Origin: Gnetum montanum
Taxonomy: Eukaryota; Streptophyta; Gnetopsida; Gnetales; Gnetaceae
NCBI GenBank assembly: GCA_015680685.1
Contig: MNCI01007588.1
Span: 290,075 to 354,074, forward strand
Reading direction: 5' to 3'
Length of the DNA: 64,000 nt
The translations under genes were made by a program, and so were the position numbers. The notes under the pieces were generated by a model. The model ran no database searches and was not told where the DNA came from. It worked only from the letters and a program-made list of their open reading frames with translations. Below are positions 48,391 through 59,340 of this stretch, one piece after another; the stretch's first letter is position 1, and every line of letters begins with the position of its first letter.

Positions 48391-49540
48391 ATGGTGTATG
48401 CTAGAACATGATCAACAACAAATCTTACAATATGCCCATAAAGCTCCATGTGGTGGCCACTATGTTGGGTGTAGAATGGAACTCAAGCTAATGATGCTAG
48501 GCTACTTTTGGCCTACCTTGTTTAGAGACATCCACAATTTCACATAGTCTTATGAGAGATGGTAGAAAGATGGGGGAATGACAGCCAGACATGAAGGACC
48601 ACAACACTAGATACAATAACTTGAGCCATCTGATATATGGGGAAAAGATTTTATGGGACCCATGACACTAATGTAAAATAGGAAAGTGTATATAATAGTG
48701 ACTATGGATTACTGCACAAAGTGGGTAGAGGCAGCAACAGTTAGAGACTATATAGCCAAGACAACTACTAAGTTTTTCCAATAGAATGTTGTGAATAGAT
48801 TTGGAGTACCAAGAATGCTCATATCAGATAATGGAACCCATTATACTAGTGCCACTTTTAAAAATCTCATGCCATAACTTAGGGTAAATCATGAGTTAAC
48901 CACAGCATACCATCCCCAAGCAAAAGTTAGTAATCATGAGATCATTAGAATATTGACCAAGATGGTTAGCAGGTTTAGAAAAGATTGGAGCACTAAGTTG
49001 AATGATGCTATATGGGCCTATAAAACAACATGGAAACTACCCATAGGATATTCCCCATACAAGCTAGTCTATGGTAAGTTACCAACACTTCTAATTCAAG
49101 CAAAGCTTCAAACCTTAGCTACTACTAGTCAACTTGATCTAGATTTAAGCCTAGCCCAAAAGGAATATCTCATGAACCTAAATATCTAAGATGAAAATAG
49201 GCTAGTAGCACTAATTCACAATGAGGTCCATAAGCATTACTCCAAAAAAAGGCATGATGCAAGGATAAGACAATTGTTAATACAACCAAGGGATAAGGTC
49301 CTTTATTATAATCACATCCATGTTCCTCAAAAAGCTAAATTTTAGATGCTTTGGGAAGGACCTTACCTTGTCCAAGCAATTTATACTTTAGATGCTCTAC
49401 ACATCTATCACCCATCCAACCCACAGAAGCTCATCCTTGTCAACATCTAGCAAGTCAAACTCTATTATGAATATCTTAATGTTCTCAAGGGACCTACCCA
49501 ATTCACCCAATTGGCTTCTATTTGTTCTCTTTTCTAATTA
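48391..49540 (+). pseudogene. H2 integrase
   Basis: A zinc-finger remnant is near 48430-48560 (HKAPCGGHYVG). The core shows DIWGKDFMGPM (first Asp), ISDNGTHYTSATF (second Asp) and [12 protein letters not shown] (Glu). The C-terminal part 48953-49189 is open ([20 protein letters not shown], then YSPYKLVYG). The end near 49500 shows WEGPYLVQAIYTLDA-like text. Stops are in-frame TAG and TAA. Confidence 0.82.
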
Positions 49541-51120
49541 ATCAATTTTGATAATAGTTATGCGGGTGTTTGTCTAGACACATAGGTACTTTCCTGAATT
49601 TTCATTTTCTTTTCATTTTTCTACTTGCTTGATACATTTTTCCCATTCTTTTATACTTTTTAATTTCTTAATAATTTTGTACTTTCTTGACATTCTTCTG
49701 ATTCTTTGTTGATTTTTCATTCTTTTAGCATTTTTCCTTCTTTTCATTTTTTTCATTCTTAATATTTTTTACAATTTTTCATACTTTGCTTTTATTTTAC
49801 TTGTACAAATGTTTTGAATTGTTAATAAAACACACCAAGAATAAGGCAATATGTAGTCCAATAAGGTGAATATTTCTCTATGTTATCAAGTCATGAGGGA
49901 CTAATTATTTATATAGTGAGCCCACACCATCCATCCACCCATTCTAAGTAATAGAGGTTCTTAGCATGGCCATAATGATGTTCTTTTTCTAATAAAACTA
50001 AGAATAAACTTGTGATCATTATGCCTATATAGAAAAGTGAAGAACCAAGTGGGAATGTGAAGGGTGTGACATCAAGGGGACTTGTGGAACCTCTTGGAAA
50101 ACTATTGTATGTTCTATCATGTTGCTAAGGTTGTAATAATATCTTGTAGATCTAACAAAAAATGGGAGTAAGAGCACAATAAGTGTTGCCTTACCATATC
50201 ACTAGAAAGACATAATACCCATGCCTGAAGGTAGTCCTTTGGTAAGGTTAACACAACTAAAAATCAAATACATGCACAAAATAAATTTCTAGGGGTCCCA
50301 CATGACTTTTTAGAAACTTCAAAAAAAAAAGTGCAATGAATAAACTTCTCCCTTGGACAAAACGCCAAGTGATGATACTCGCAATGGTGACAATCTTATG
50401 GTTGTGAATCTGAGAGGTGAAATAATGTGATGTCACTAGATGTGGTTTGGACTTGGTTTGAATCTTAGACAGAATGGCTAATGATTACTTTAACCACTAA
50501 TAAAACACAAGAATTCATTATGCCTATGGTAAGATATCTCACATCCCAATTCTGTGCAATCCTTTCTATAATCCATCTCACCTCACTATACAATTAAACA
50601 TAACTTTTGTTTTTGTATAATATAGCATAATTTTCCCAACCTAGTATTACTAACATGTGTGTTTTTCTGGACACCTATGCATTACATTCAACTCCTTGAG
50701 TTCCTACAGATACTCTAAGGTGTGGTTATGCAAGGGCACTAAGGGCTGGAGCCTACTTTGGGGAGGACCCACTTGTGTAACGTTTGTAGTTCATACTTGG
50801 TGAATAATACCACATCATCTTGAACCATCCAAGAACAACAAATTTCCATAAATACTTCCTTAACATCCACTAACTCCATTTATATGCCAAAACTTCATTC
50901 CCTTCTCATCCATCTTATACATACTTAATAAAATTTTGTAGCCTGAGATTCCTTTATCATAGACTTTTAATGATTATTTTTCACAACCGAAGCATCATAT
51001 CCACTCCAAGACCCTCTAGACATGCTTCATATCTTCTAGGCATTTGATTTGATTCATTTTTTCCCTAACAATTCTAAGAAAAATTTGAAACTTTTAATGG
51101 TAATATTGTAGCTATGATAT
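49541..51120 (+). other. H2 3' untranslated region
   Basis: No ORF. T-rich at 49580-49800, then the block shared with H3 and H4 (49820-50110, including GGGTGTGACATCAAGGGGAC), then 50200-50780 also shared. Marks the end of pol transcription or a spacer before the extra ORF. Confidence 0.6.
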
Positions 51121-51260
51121 TAGAGGTCCTACAATAGCGTATGTACAATATATGATCTACAATATTGCACATATAAATTTAGTATATATATGTGTGGGGC
51201 CATTTTTTCTCATTCCTCATTTGCAAAGAGCTGAGTTTTTGCCATTTTTTCTTTCAGCGC
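51121..51260 (+). promoter_or_regulatory. internal TATA-like region before the extra ORF of H2
   Basis: TATATATAT at 51183-51191 follows several GATAT/CAATAT words and is followed by GTGTGGGGCC. The same layout occurs in H4 on the minus strand (59241-59340). Shared downstream text such as GGCCATAACTTC supports homology. A promoter role is inferred. Confidence 0.45.
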
Positions 51261-51711
51261 TCTAACACACTAACTTCTAGAGGCCATAACTTCATCCTCG
51301 TAGCTCCAATTTCCAAAATTCTTGAACCTAGTTGATCACAGAGCTTTTAATTTAGTATCTTAGCTCAATATTGCTAAAACTTGAGCCAAAAAATTCTAAC
51401 ACCTAGAAGATATCTTAAAGGATAAGTATAAGGAAATAATAAGAATTCTATAATTTTTTAATCAAACTAAGGCCATAAACACTTAAAAAATCCTCTTAAT
51501 GTACCATACCAAGTATTTTAGGCCATAAATAAAAGCAAAACTAATAACTATAAAGGGTTATAAGGGAAATAACACCTAAGGAGATTTCTTTCTAGAAATT
51601 TTCTAACTCTGCAATCATGATAAGCTAAGAAATTGATCTAGCTAAGGGTACGAGTAAGAAAAAGAGTTATTAAGAATTGGTATAAACATTTTAATAATTT
51701 TCAAACCCTCG

Positions 51712-51865
51712 TTGATTATAGATGGCCTCAAAAAGAGGTGCAAAAGGTGGACTTTTGCAACCAGTAAGAAAAATATTAAGAGGCGGTGNTTGATTATAGA
51801 TGGCCTCAAAAAGAGGTGCAAAAGGTGGACTTTTGCAACCAGTAAGAAAAATATTAAGAGGCGGT
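51712..51865. other. duplicated 77-base segment around a single n (assembly overlap)
   Basis: Positions 51712-51788 and 51790-51866 are the same sequence separated by one n. This looks like two contig ends that overlap but were not merged. Confidence 0.85.
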
Positions 51866-52989
51866 GGAAGAGGCCAAATTGGGAAACAAACCCCACAAGT
51901 AGAGCATGAAGAGTAAGAGGCTTAATCTTTTAGCATTCATCAACAAACTTCTATCATAGAGCACCCTGCCCAAGTAGAGGCAAAAAATCCACAAGCACTA
52001 GAACAAGGATAGCACGTCACGTTGTTATCAAATTGCCTTTAGGCCATCTAGGAGAAAATGATCATGTTTACAGTGATCATAGGGCTAAACTTTGGTCCAT
52101 TTATGGAATTTTCTCTAGAAATGGTGAAGACACAACTCCAAGCATCACTGCTATGGCCAACAACCACAAGCAGTGAAGAATGGTACTTAGGAGAAGTGTA
52201 CCAATTCTAGCATAATAAGCAGGCCGATGCAACAATCAAGATTAAGGAAGTCTCAATATCTTATTCTATAAAGGTGGTTGCTAAATCCTTGAATGTATCC
52301 AATGAAGCAACAAAGGTGGCAAAAATCTCCACTAGATCTGATACAGATGTAAGAAAACTATGGTTGTAACAAGCATATGTCAAAGATGACAAGGATTACA
52401 ATGAGCTAACCCCTAAAGAGAAAATATATCTCAAAATCAACACATACCACCTGTTTCCTACTAAAAGGCTCAATTGAATTTCAATGTATGCAGCCAAAGG
52501 AAGTGCCATCCTAAGGGAAAAATTCAATGCAAACATTGCCCATCTGTCCTTCCTCAAAATTCAAAGGTAGTTCAAAGAAAATAAGAAAAGGAAGTTGATA
52601 CTTCCATTCCCTTGCCTTATCAGGAAGCTATGTAGACAAGCTGAAATCCTAGGATACACTAATGACATCCCTAGGAGGGCTCAAAGTGCTTCATACATAG
52701 AGATGTTCAAACCAATGCCTCCAAAGAAAGACCAAGTAGAAAAACTAGCAAGTACTAAGGGAACTTGAGGTACCACACTTACTGGTAGCACTCCAGCTAC
52801 TGGTTAGCAATAATAGGTCAAGCTAGCAATCAAAGTGGCAACAACAATAGTAGCAATAAGCTCCACCATCGCCATCACAAGATTACATGTTGTCAATGAA
52901 CCATTTACAAAAAATTACCAAAACTATCAGCTAGAGAACAAGGAAAGGAGTCATCCTCTACAAATCCATCGATAGTATAGTTTGGCCCA
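51722..52989 (+). pseudogene. H2 extra ORF (plant transposon-associated protein type)
   Basis: The real start is probably ATG 51800; 51722 is its duplicate across the n join. A basic start (MASKRGAKGGLLQPVRKILR) leads into FMEFSLEMVKTQLQASLLWP, then KVVAKSLNVSNEATKVAKIS, ELTPKEKIYLKINTYHLFPT and KLILPFPCLIRKLCRQAEIL. The last two resemble a family of plant proteins found with transposons. A Ser/Thr/Pro linker ends it near 52800. About ten in-frame stops. It lies after pol in sense orientation, where Athila elements carry an env-like or extra ORF. No signal peptide or membrane segment is visible. Confidence 0.55.
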
Positions 52990-53298
52990 CAACTAGAGCA
53001 ATTGAAGTAAAAGCTACATGGTAGATAGGTTGTGTGAGATGTTGGTTCATAGGATTGGTGGAATTAATGAAATGAATGTGCTTAGGAGTTTGATTTGATG
53101 GTCGGATCACATGTTGGTGGAGCAATTCTATCACCATTGAAACATAAGGATTTTCATCCTCTTCATCATTATCAATGTTAACACGACATCCTCCTTTGCT
53201 TTGCTAATTTTAAAATTGATAACTCCTATTAAAGTTAATATTAGGATGACCCACTTTGTAATCCATCATAATTTTCCTTTGCTATATTTTGGCACTAG
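52990..53298 (-). pseudogene. second copy of element G gag N-terminus, directly before the H2 3' LTR
   Basis: Aligns with 8637-8937 throughout, including the gag start region and the words CACTTTGTAATCCATCATA and TTTTGGCAC just before the LTR. A 3' LTR should be preceded by a purine tract, which is absent. The piece is best read as a recombination scar. Confidence 0.75.
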
Positions 53299-54194
53299 TG
53301 ATAAAGTTAATTTTTAATCACCAACAATATCATGATAACAATACCACATCAATGATGTCATTTATATGATATCATATTCCATGCTACATCATCATTGATA
53401 TGATATTTTGGAATGTATGCAACCTTGTAAATATGACACTTGGATGCATGATCCAAAAAACTTTTAATTCCATACCTTACCGAAACTCTTACAGTTTTGT
53501 TCCATAGTGTTAGCGATAAAAGTGAATGCCTACAGTGTGATGTCTAGTAGTTGAATGGAGTCTTTATTCAAATAGATTGTACTTGGGCACAATTTTCAAA
53601 TAGAAATAAAGATCAAGATTACTTCATATCACTGCAGCATCCACTTAGTGTTTACTATTTTTACTTAGAATAATGTTTCTTGCTTTCTATCTTAATGTTT
53701 TACTTTTACAAAGCACTTTACTTTTACTCATTTATAGTAAGAAAAATGAGTACAACTAATTTTGAGCACTTAATTATAATCATTTGGTAAGCCTAGTAGT
53801 ATTATTTCTTGGTACACCCAGTAGCATAATGCTTGGTAACCTAGTAATAGTTATCTGAATCCCAAGGTGTGTACGGAAAATCAGGAATGAATACTCATTG
53901 CATAGGTTAGATTAGATTTACTTACTTATTATCACTTAGACTTAGCAATTACTTTCTTTTCATTATGGCTACACTTAGTATCATTTCAGGCTCCACAACA
54001 TCAATTATCATACACCTCATAGTGTGCTAAACCATAGTCTTAGATTTCACTAGCTCCACGTGGGAAGCCAATGGTCTTGAACTTCAACTCAATTACTAGC
54101 ATACCAACACTGTCTATCTATGATTTACGATCGGGTCATGTGTGAACACTTGTGACTTGTATGGTTGGGTGTTGGATTGCTCCAGTTCTCATCA
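53299..54194 (+). repeat. H2 3' LTR or solo LTR (family C)
   Basis: 896 bases, TGATAAAGTT to TTCTCATCA, pairing with 8938-9818. It is flanked by ACTAG on both sides (53294-53298 and 54195-54199). The exact duplication on its own sides suggests a solo-LTR allele; the right flank also serves as the right flank of H2 in element G. Confidence 0.8.
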
Positions 54195-54709
54195 ACTAGT
54201 GAGTGCCTAAATCTTGCTCCTAATAAGTAGATATTTTTCTAGTATTATCATTTCATAATTATCTAATATCACCAGATGATTAGGATTTGGGAAGAAAGGC
54301 TTTAGGTTATTAGGAGCTTCATAATCAATCATCCTTTTTAGCTTGTTCTCAAAAAGTGCAATGTTTAGCTCTTATTTTGCACATGTAATCTTATAATCAT
54401 GGACAGACATGGATGCCATGAATGCCTAAGATTTCCTCATCTATATTATTCTATGGACCTATGAGCTTTGGAATGAGTTAGATCCTTGGCTAGACCTAGT
54501 ATCAATAGAGTATCTTTTGCACACACTTGGAAACAATGATCAACTGCAAATGAAAAAAGAGAATAATGTATAATGAAGGTAAAAGTGTTGAAAATATGTA
54601 AAATAAGAAATTTTTTTAAAAATGCTAGAAATGACCTATGGATTTTTAGGAAAAAAATTCATGACACTAGAAAACCTATTAGTCCTCCTTCTAGTGCCAA
54701 AAATATTTT
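54195..54709 (-). promoter_or_regulatory. Element G leader and primer-binding site
   Basis: The leader of the old Tat element, no ORF. The primer site TGGCACTAGAAGGAGGACT reads on the minus strand from 54699 to 54681 and matches the Tat1 site at 16 of 19 positions. Confidence 0.65.
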
Positions 54710-55734
54710 TGTAAACATGATTTTTCACAAATCTACAAGAACAACTCTATGAATCACACATTTTAGTGTATGATCTACAATTGTAAACAATCTTTGGAAT
54801 AATATATCCTTCAATGGATCGATGGTTATGAAATGAAGAGGTATGATTCTCCAATCAAATATAGACTTAATCTTCCAACCACAATATAGACTTAATAGAG
54901 GAATCAATGAATAACGAAAAACTTAATGATAAATTCAATTGAATCTAAGTGATATGGATATGATTAAAATAACTACAAAATGTAATATGAATAATAAACA
55001 AAGAACTGATATATGGGATAGGGTTGAAGTTTTCTCTTCCCAGCAAATAAAGAGTGGTTTATTTAGTTAAATGACAAAGTTTGCTTTCTACAAAGGGTCA
55101 AGAGATAATTAGAGTACAATTTATAATGGTATTGATTGGAACCAGGGATTAACAAATAGACCTAAATTTATGAGCAACAGTGAAGCTCAAATGATAAATT
55201 TTGGTGTCTCACAAGTTGATAGCTAAATGGAAAGCTTGTTAGCACTATTCGAGGCTAAGTTGGAGTCAAAAAAAAGTCATTTCTAGATGTTGTCTAGGCT
55301 ATGCCACTAGGTGATGTGGTTAGTAGTGACACTAACGTTGAGGTGGGTAATGTTGACACTAGGCAAGTGAAATTAATGCTAGCACCTGCATGTTCACATG
55401 AGGTGAATTGATATGATGCATTGAAGGTGCTCAAAATGGTCAAGGATCATGTAGGCAGTGCAAGTGATGCAAGTGCTGGTGCTCTCAAGATCTCTCAAAA
55501 TTCAACAAGGGCTTTGGAATTTCAAAAAATTGACCTTAAATTCATGCTAAAACTTGGTTTTTATCGGCCTAGGATTTTTCAAAATTCCTAGAGTTCGAAA
55601 CTAGCAACTTGGAGTTCACATTTGGCAACTCAGAACCACATGCATGGGGCAAGGAACGCTGGTGACACTAGCTAATGTTGAGTGACATGGATGCTAGCAT
55701 GAGCATCACTTGTCTTCTTGTGCTTAACGCATTT
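54710..55734 (-). repeat. Element G 5' LTR, approximate
   Basis: Begins at plus-strand TGTAAACATG, like TGTAACAAC of Tat1. The outer end is not resolved because H4 abuts near 55735. Strongly diverged from the Tat1 and Tat2 LTRs; no genes seen. Confidence 0.45.
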
Positions 55735-56590
55735 CCTAGCTATACGATGTACACATACGAGCATTCACACACAATCCGGTTGAACTCTGCAGATGGGCTA
55801 GTTGTGGTATCTAGATAGTTACACGTTGATCGTTGTTCACTATCTTCCCACCTAGACTAGTATTTGCTTTGTCATGTATGGTTTAGTCCAAAGTGAGGTG
55901 TATGATGTGGTCCTAAGCTAGTGCTACTCTTAGAGGCAATGGAAAATAACTTTGTTTTAAGCTAAGAGGGAGTGGGAGAAGATAATCTAAGCTAGCCTAA
56001 GTGCAATGAGCATCTATCCTTAATCATCTGTACACATCTTAGACCTCGTGTACTACTTCTAGGATTACCAAGTGTATATTACTTGAGCGCTCCTAGATAC
56101 GCTATTGGGTTATCAAGTAGTCACACTTAAATGCTCGTGATTAAGTCGTACTCATTCCACGTTTAATAATAGGGATAGTGAAGGAAGGTAAAGAAATATT
56201 AATTAAGAAATAAATAAATAGCAATAAAAATTAAGCAATTAAAATTAAGTGAATGCTGCAATGATGAAGTAATCTTGATCTTTATTGTTGGTCATGTGCG
56301 TGTCCAAGTACGTCACACTCGAATAAAGGTTCCATACAATTACAATCATCACACTATAGGCATGCACTAGGGAAAGAGTTGAGAGGAACTAAAAATGAAC
56401 AAAAAAGACTCTACTTATACACTTACTTTCTTTCTTTTCTTGTGTGCCAAAATGTGTATTTATAGGCTTACATAGGAGTCAGAATATCGTGTATCTGATA
56501 TTGTTGGCTAGGCCATGATATTGCATACCTGATATTGTGGATCTAATATTGTGGGTCCAATATCGGAGCCTGACAAATCATGTTTCATCA
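55735..56590 (-). repeat. H4 3' LTR (LTR family B)
   Basis: On the minus strand it begins TGATGAAACATG at 56590. GATATC-type modules at 56480-56570 lie upstream of TATAAATA (about 56459-56466, minus). The inner landmarks match 62522-63346. The outer end is eroded and placed by alignment. Confidence 0.75.
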
Positions 56591-56602
56591 TACCCCCATC
56601 AC
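56591..56602 (-). promoter_or_regulatory. H4 polypurine tract
   Basis: Minus strand GTGATGGGGGTA directly before the 3' LTR, the same as CATGGGGGTA in H3. Confidence 0.75.
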
Positions 56603-58735
56603 TGAATGAAAACTCGTCCTCGAGTCAAACAAAATGAGAATAAGCCCAATTGATTACACAGTGGATAGGTATGGGATTATTGATTGACTAGGGATTTATT
56701 CATGTCGTAGTAGAGAGTTGAACACAACAAAATTGGGACATGGACACAAAATTACAAAATTTATTGGAACTCATGTGGTTCNGGAGAGTTGAACACAACA
56801 AAGTTGGGACATGGACACAAAATTACAAAATTTATTGGAACTCATGTGGTTCCTGGTGGTGGTGGTTCCTCCATGGGTCTCTTCCTGTTGTCTTGTGCTC
56901 CAAGTTTGGGAAGTTGATGCCTCTGAAGGGGTGCCTAGAGCTTTTCCTCTTCAGTTCGGGGATCCTATGCCGCCCATGCTAATGTTCCAATGTTCGATGG
57001 AGTTGGCACCTCCCATGAACATGGTAGTTGCAGGAACATCTGGTTGGCCTTGACATACCAAGCTGCAAATAGCCATTGTTCCTCTTCATAGGTTCTATCT
57101 TTGTCCTTGTATTTCTAGTAATCTGTAAGCTATCAAGCCAAGTCTTCCATAACATCCTTTTATCCCTAGTAGCTAGCCTTGACCACCTCTAATTTAGAAT
57201 TTTCCACTTCTAATTTCTGTAGCATCTTCTTGTGCTCAGCAAATTTTGTTTCATACTTTGCATAGGTGGTTACTACCTGCTTCTCTAGCTTTGTTCTTGA
57301 GTGTCCTGCTGTTAACATGGCTAAGTTGGCATACTACAGGTTTGCTAATTCCATGTACTCTGTAAGATCTTATATCTATAGGTCCTGGCTTTTGAGCTCT
57401 GCTTAGTGGACAAATGCATAGGTATTCAATATGGCCCGTCAATCAGTGTTTTGAGCACTGAGAATGTTGATATGGGCCTTAGCCATATGGATTTCTTTTT
57501 CAACTACTTGCTTGTACATTCCCACCTGGCCCCTGAAGTGTTCCTTCAACTTTTCATGTCGCTTGGTCTCATTTTGCCATGTACTTATTTCAATTACCAT
57601 CTTTTGACAAATTGTGTGCACCTCCTCCATTGAAAGGGTTTGATTTTCTCTAGTTAAGCAATTTATGTCCTAGCTGACCTTGACTAATTTTTCTCGCAAC
57701 TACTAAAAATTTTCTTTGAGAACATTCTTTTGTTTTTCCACAGTGGTCAACCAAAGATTATCTGCGGCAAGCTGTTTATTCTCCTCTTACAAGGCCTTGA
57801 ATTCTTTGGCATGTGCATATGTCTACGCTTGTGCCTTGGAAGAATCCCAATCGGCCTTCTCTTTTTCCTCCACAACTCTTTTATTCTCTACCAATAATTT
57901 ATTAGGTTTCTCCATCCTGAAAGACTCTAGCTAGTTTGTGAGGATAAATTGAGATGGATCTCACTGTGCAGCTTGCAGGGTGACGAGCTTCTCTTGGAGT
58001 CTTTCCAACTCTACCTCTGCATGCTCAGCCCTGATCTTTGCCATGACCAGCTTTCCTTTGGTGGAGATGAGGTCTAACTGAGTTACTGTGACATCTTCTG
58101 GGATGTTAAACAAGGACGTCATCACTTGTCCTATCTGCAACAACCAATTGAGAACATCCTCATGCTCTGCAGGAGTCATTGAGGGATCGGCCAAAGTTTG
58201 AGCATCACATGCTCTCGTAAAGTCTACCTATGGCACAACAGGAACATTGAATGATTCCTTGATGTGTTTTGTAACCACTTCTACAGCTCCCACTACATCT
58301 TGGTGCTACATGACCACGACTGTGGCACCTTCACCAATTTCCAATTGCACTTGAAAGGATGCAGCGTTTCCCGAGATCTGTTGCGACCAGTGTGATCCCC
58401 CTCCTCCTGTTTGGATTGACACCTCACCCCATGCATGATGAATGGAGACTATGGATTGTACAATGTCATTGATGACCCAGAAGATATTGGCGTCATCACA
58501 ACTTCCCCAGCTAACCGTCTCAGTGATGGCCCTAAGATGGCTCATCGACAGTCGATAATCCTACAACGGTGGTGGTGGTTGGTCTTGCTAGCCTGTGCTG
58601 GGCCCTGCTTCTTATTGTTGACTGTGCCTTGTGCTTGAAAGTTGGCTAGGCCCTATAGTTTGACTTGCAGTGGGCCCCACCATCTATTCTTATTCTGGCT
58701 CCAGTGTCTCACCAGCACTTTTAGGGGGCCATCTG
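56603..58735 (-). pseudogene. H4 extra ORF, coiled-coil part
   Basis: Readable from about 58735 down to 56800 with stops but mostly one frame at a time. A Gln/Pro/Ser linker, then IFWVINDIVQSIVSIHHAWG, then PAEHEDVLNWLLQIGQVMTS (57961-58194). This leads into long Glu/Lys/Leu heptad-like text (AEVELERLQEKLVTLQAAQ; KFAEHKKMLQKLEVENSKLE) and a Pro-rich end. It probably forms a rod-like oligomer. It looks like the C-terminal continuation of the ORF whose N-terminal part is seen in H2. A contig-overlap artefact duplicates about 69 bases at 56713-56850. No enzyme motif. Confidence 0.55.
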
Positions 58736-59230
58736 CAATCACACAGGGCTGACTATTAGTAAGGTTATTTACAAAATGTGACTTATACCCTTACTTCTTT
58801 CCTTTAATGAATTTGTTTTTTGTTTCATGTGATCCAGAGTTAGGAAGCTTTATGAAAATGTCCCCTAAAAGTTTTGATATTAAGCCTAATTTGATTAGAT
58901 GGCTCCAAAAATTAATTCTCATGATATGAGTGAAGAGAGAAAATTGATTTGGCAATGTGTTTAATAGTTTCTACGGTCATTTACCCTTTATGATATCCTT
59001 TGGGCAATGATAAATTTTGGAAAAATTACATGTGACTTGGAGCATACCCTTCCCCCACGACTAAGCTAAACACTCCGGGTTCAGATAGGTTCAATTGGAA
59101 TGGTAATTAGAGCATTAACGAGCAAGTTATGGAGGTTTGAACGATAGGTGTGCAAGCTAGCAAGTTCATAGAAGAAAATTTGAACAACTCCCCTCGCATG
59201 AATAGTGGAAAATGATGTTGACATGTGCAG
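58736..59230 (-). other. H4 stretch between TATA-like region and coiled-coil ORF
   Basis: No ORF recognised. 59050-59200 matches the H2 sequence just after its internal TATA (51250-51330). A purine run at 59047-59058 (minus, GGGGGAAGGGTA) resembles a polypurine tract, so an older LTR boundary here cannot be excluded. The N-terminal half of the extra ORF appears deleted. Confidence 0.4.
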
Positions 59231-59340
59231 GGGGGTTCCATATATATAGTTTTTATCGACGCGATATCGTGTACCCGATAGCACAGACCCGATATCGGGT
59301 ACTTGATATCACAGCCTATTGGAAATAGGGTACTTGGTAA
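59231..59340 (-). promoter_or_regulatory. H4 internal TATA-like region with GATATC modules
   Basis: TATATATA at 59241-59248 is preceded on the minus strand by four modules: GATATCAAG, CGATATCGGG, CTATCGGG and CGATATCGCG (59250-59315). The arrangement copies that of the family B LTR promoters. Confidence 0.5.

Larger units (their letters stand above)
8938..54194 (+). mobile_element. H2: Athila-like Ty3/gypsy element, split by three nested insertions
   Basis: Own sequence: 8938-11287, 26667-26726, 43425-43930, 45844-about 52990, and the 3' LTR at 53299-54194. Between these lie H3, Tat2 and a solo LTR. The order is LTR, tRNA-Asp-like primer site, gag, protease, RT, RNase H, integrase, long 3' region, TATA-like region, extra ORF, LTR. 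The gag reading continues across the H3 and Tat2 insertions, which confirms the assembly of pieces. Flanks read ACCGG (8933-8937) and ACTAG (54195-54199), which differ by what CpG decay on both strands would give. The 300 bases before the 3' LTR are a copy of the left flank (see findings). Confidence 0.75.

Noticed and set aside
51712-51866. Biological tandem duplication of 77 bases
   Set aside because: The copies abut a single n and match contig-end overlap; treated as an assembly artefact.
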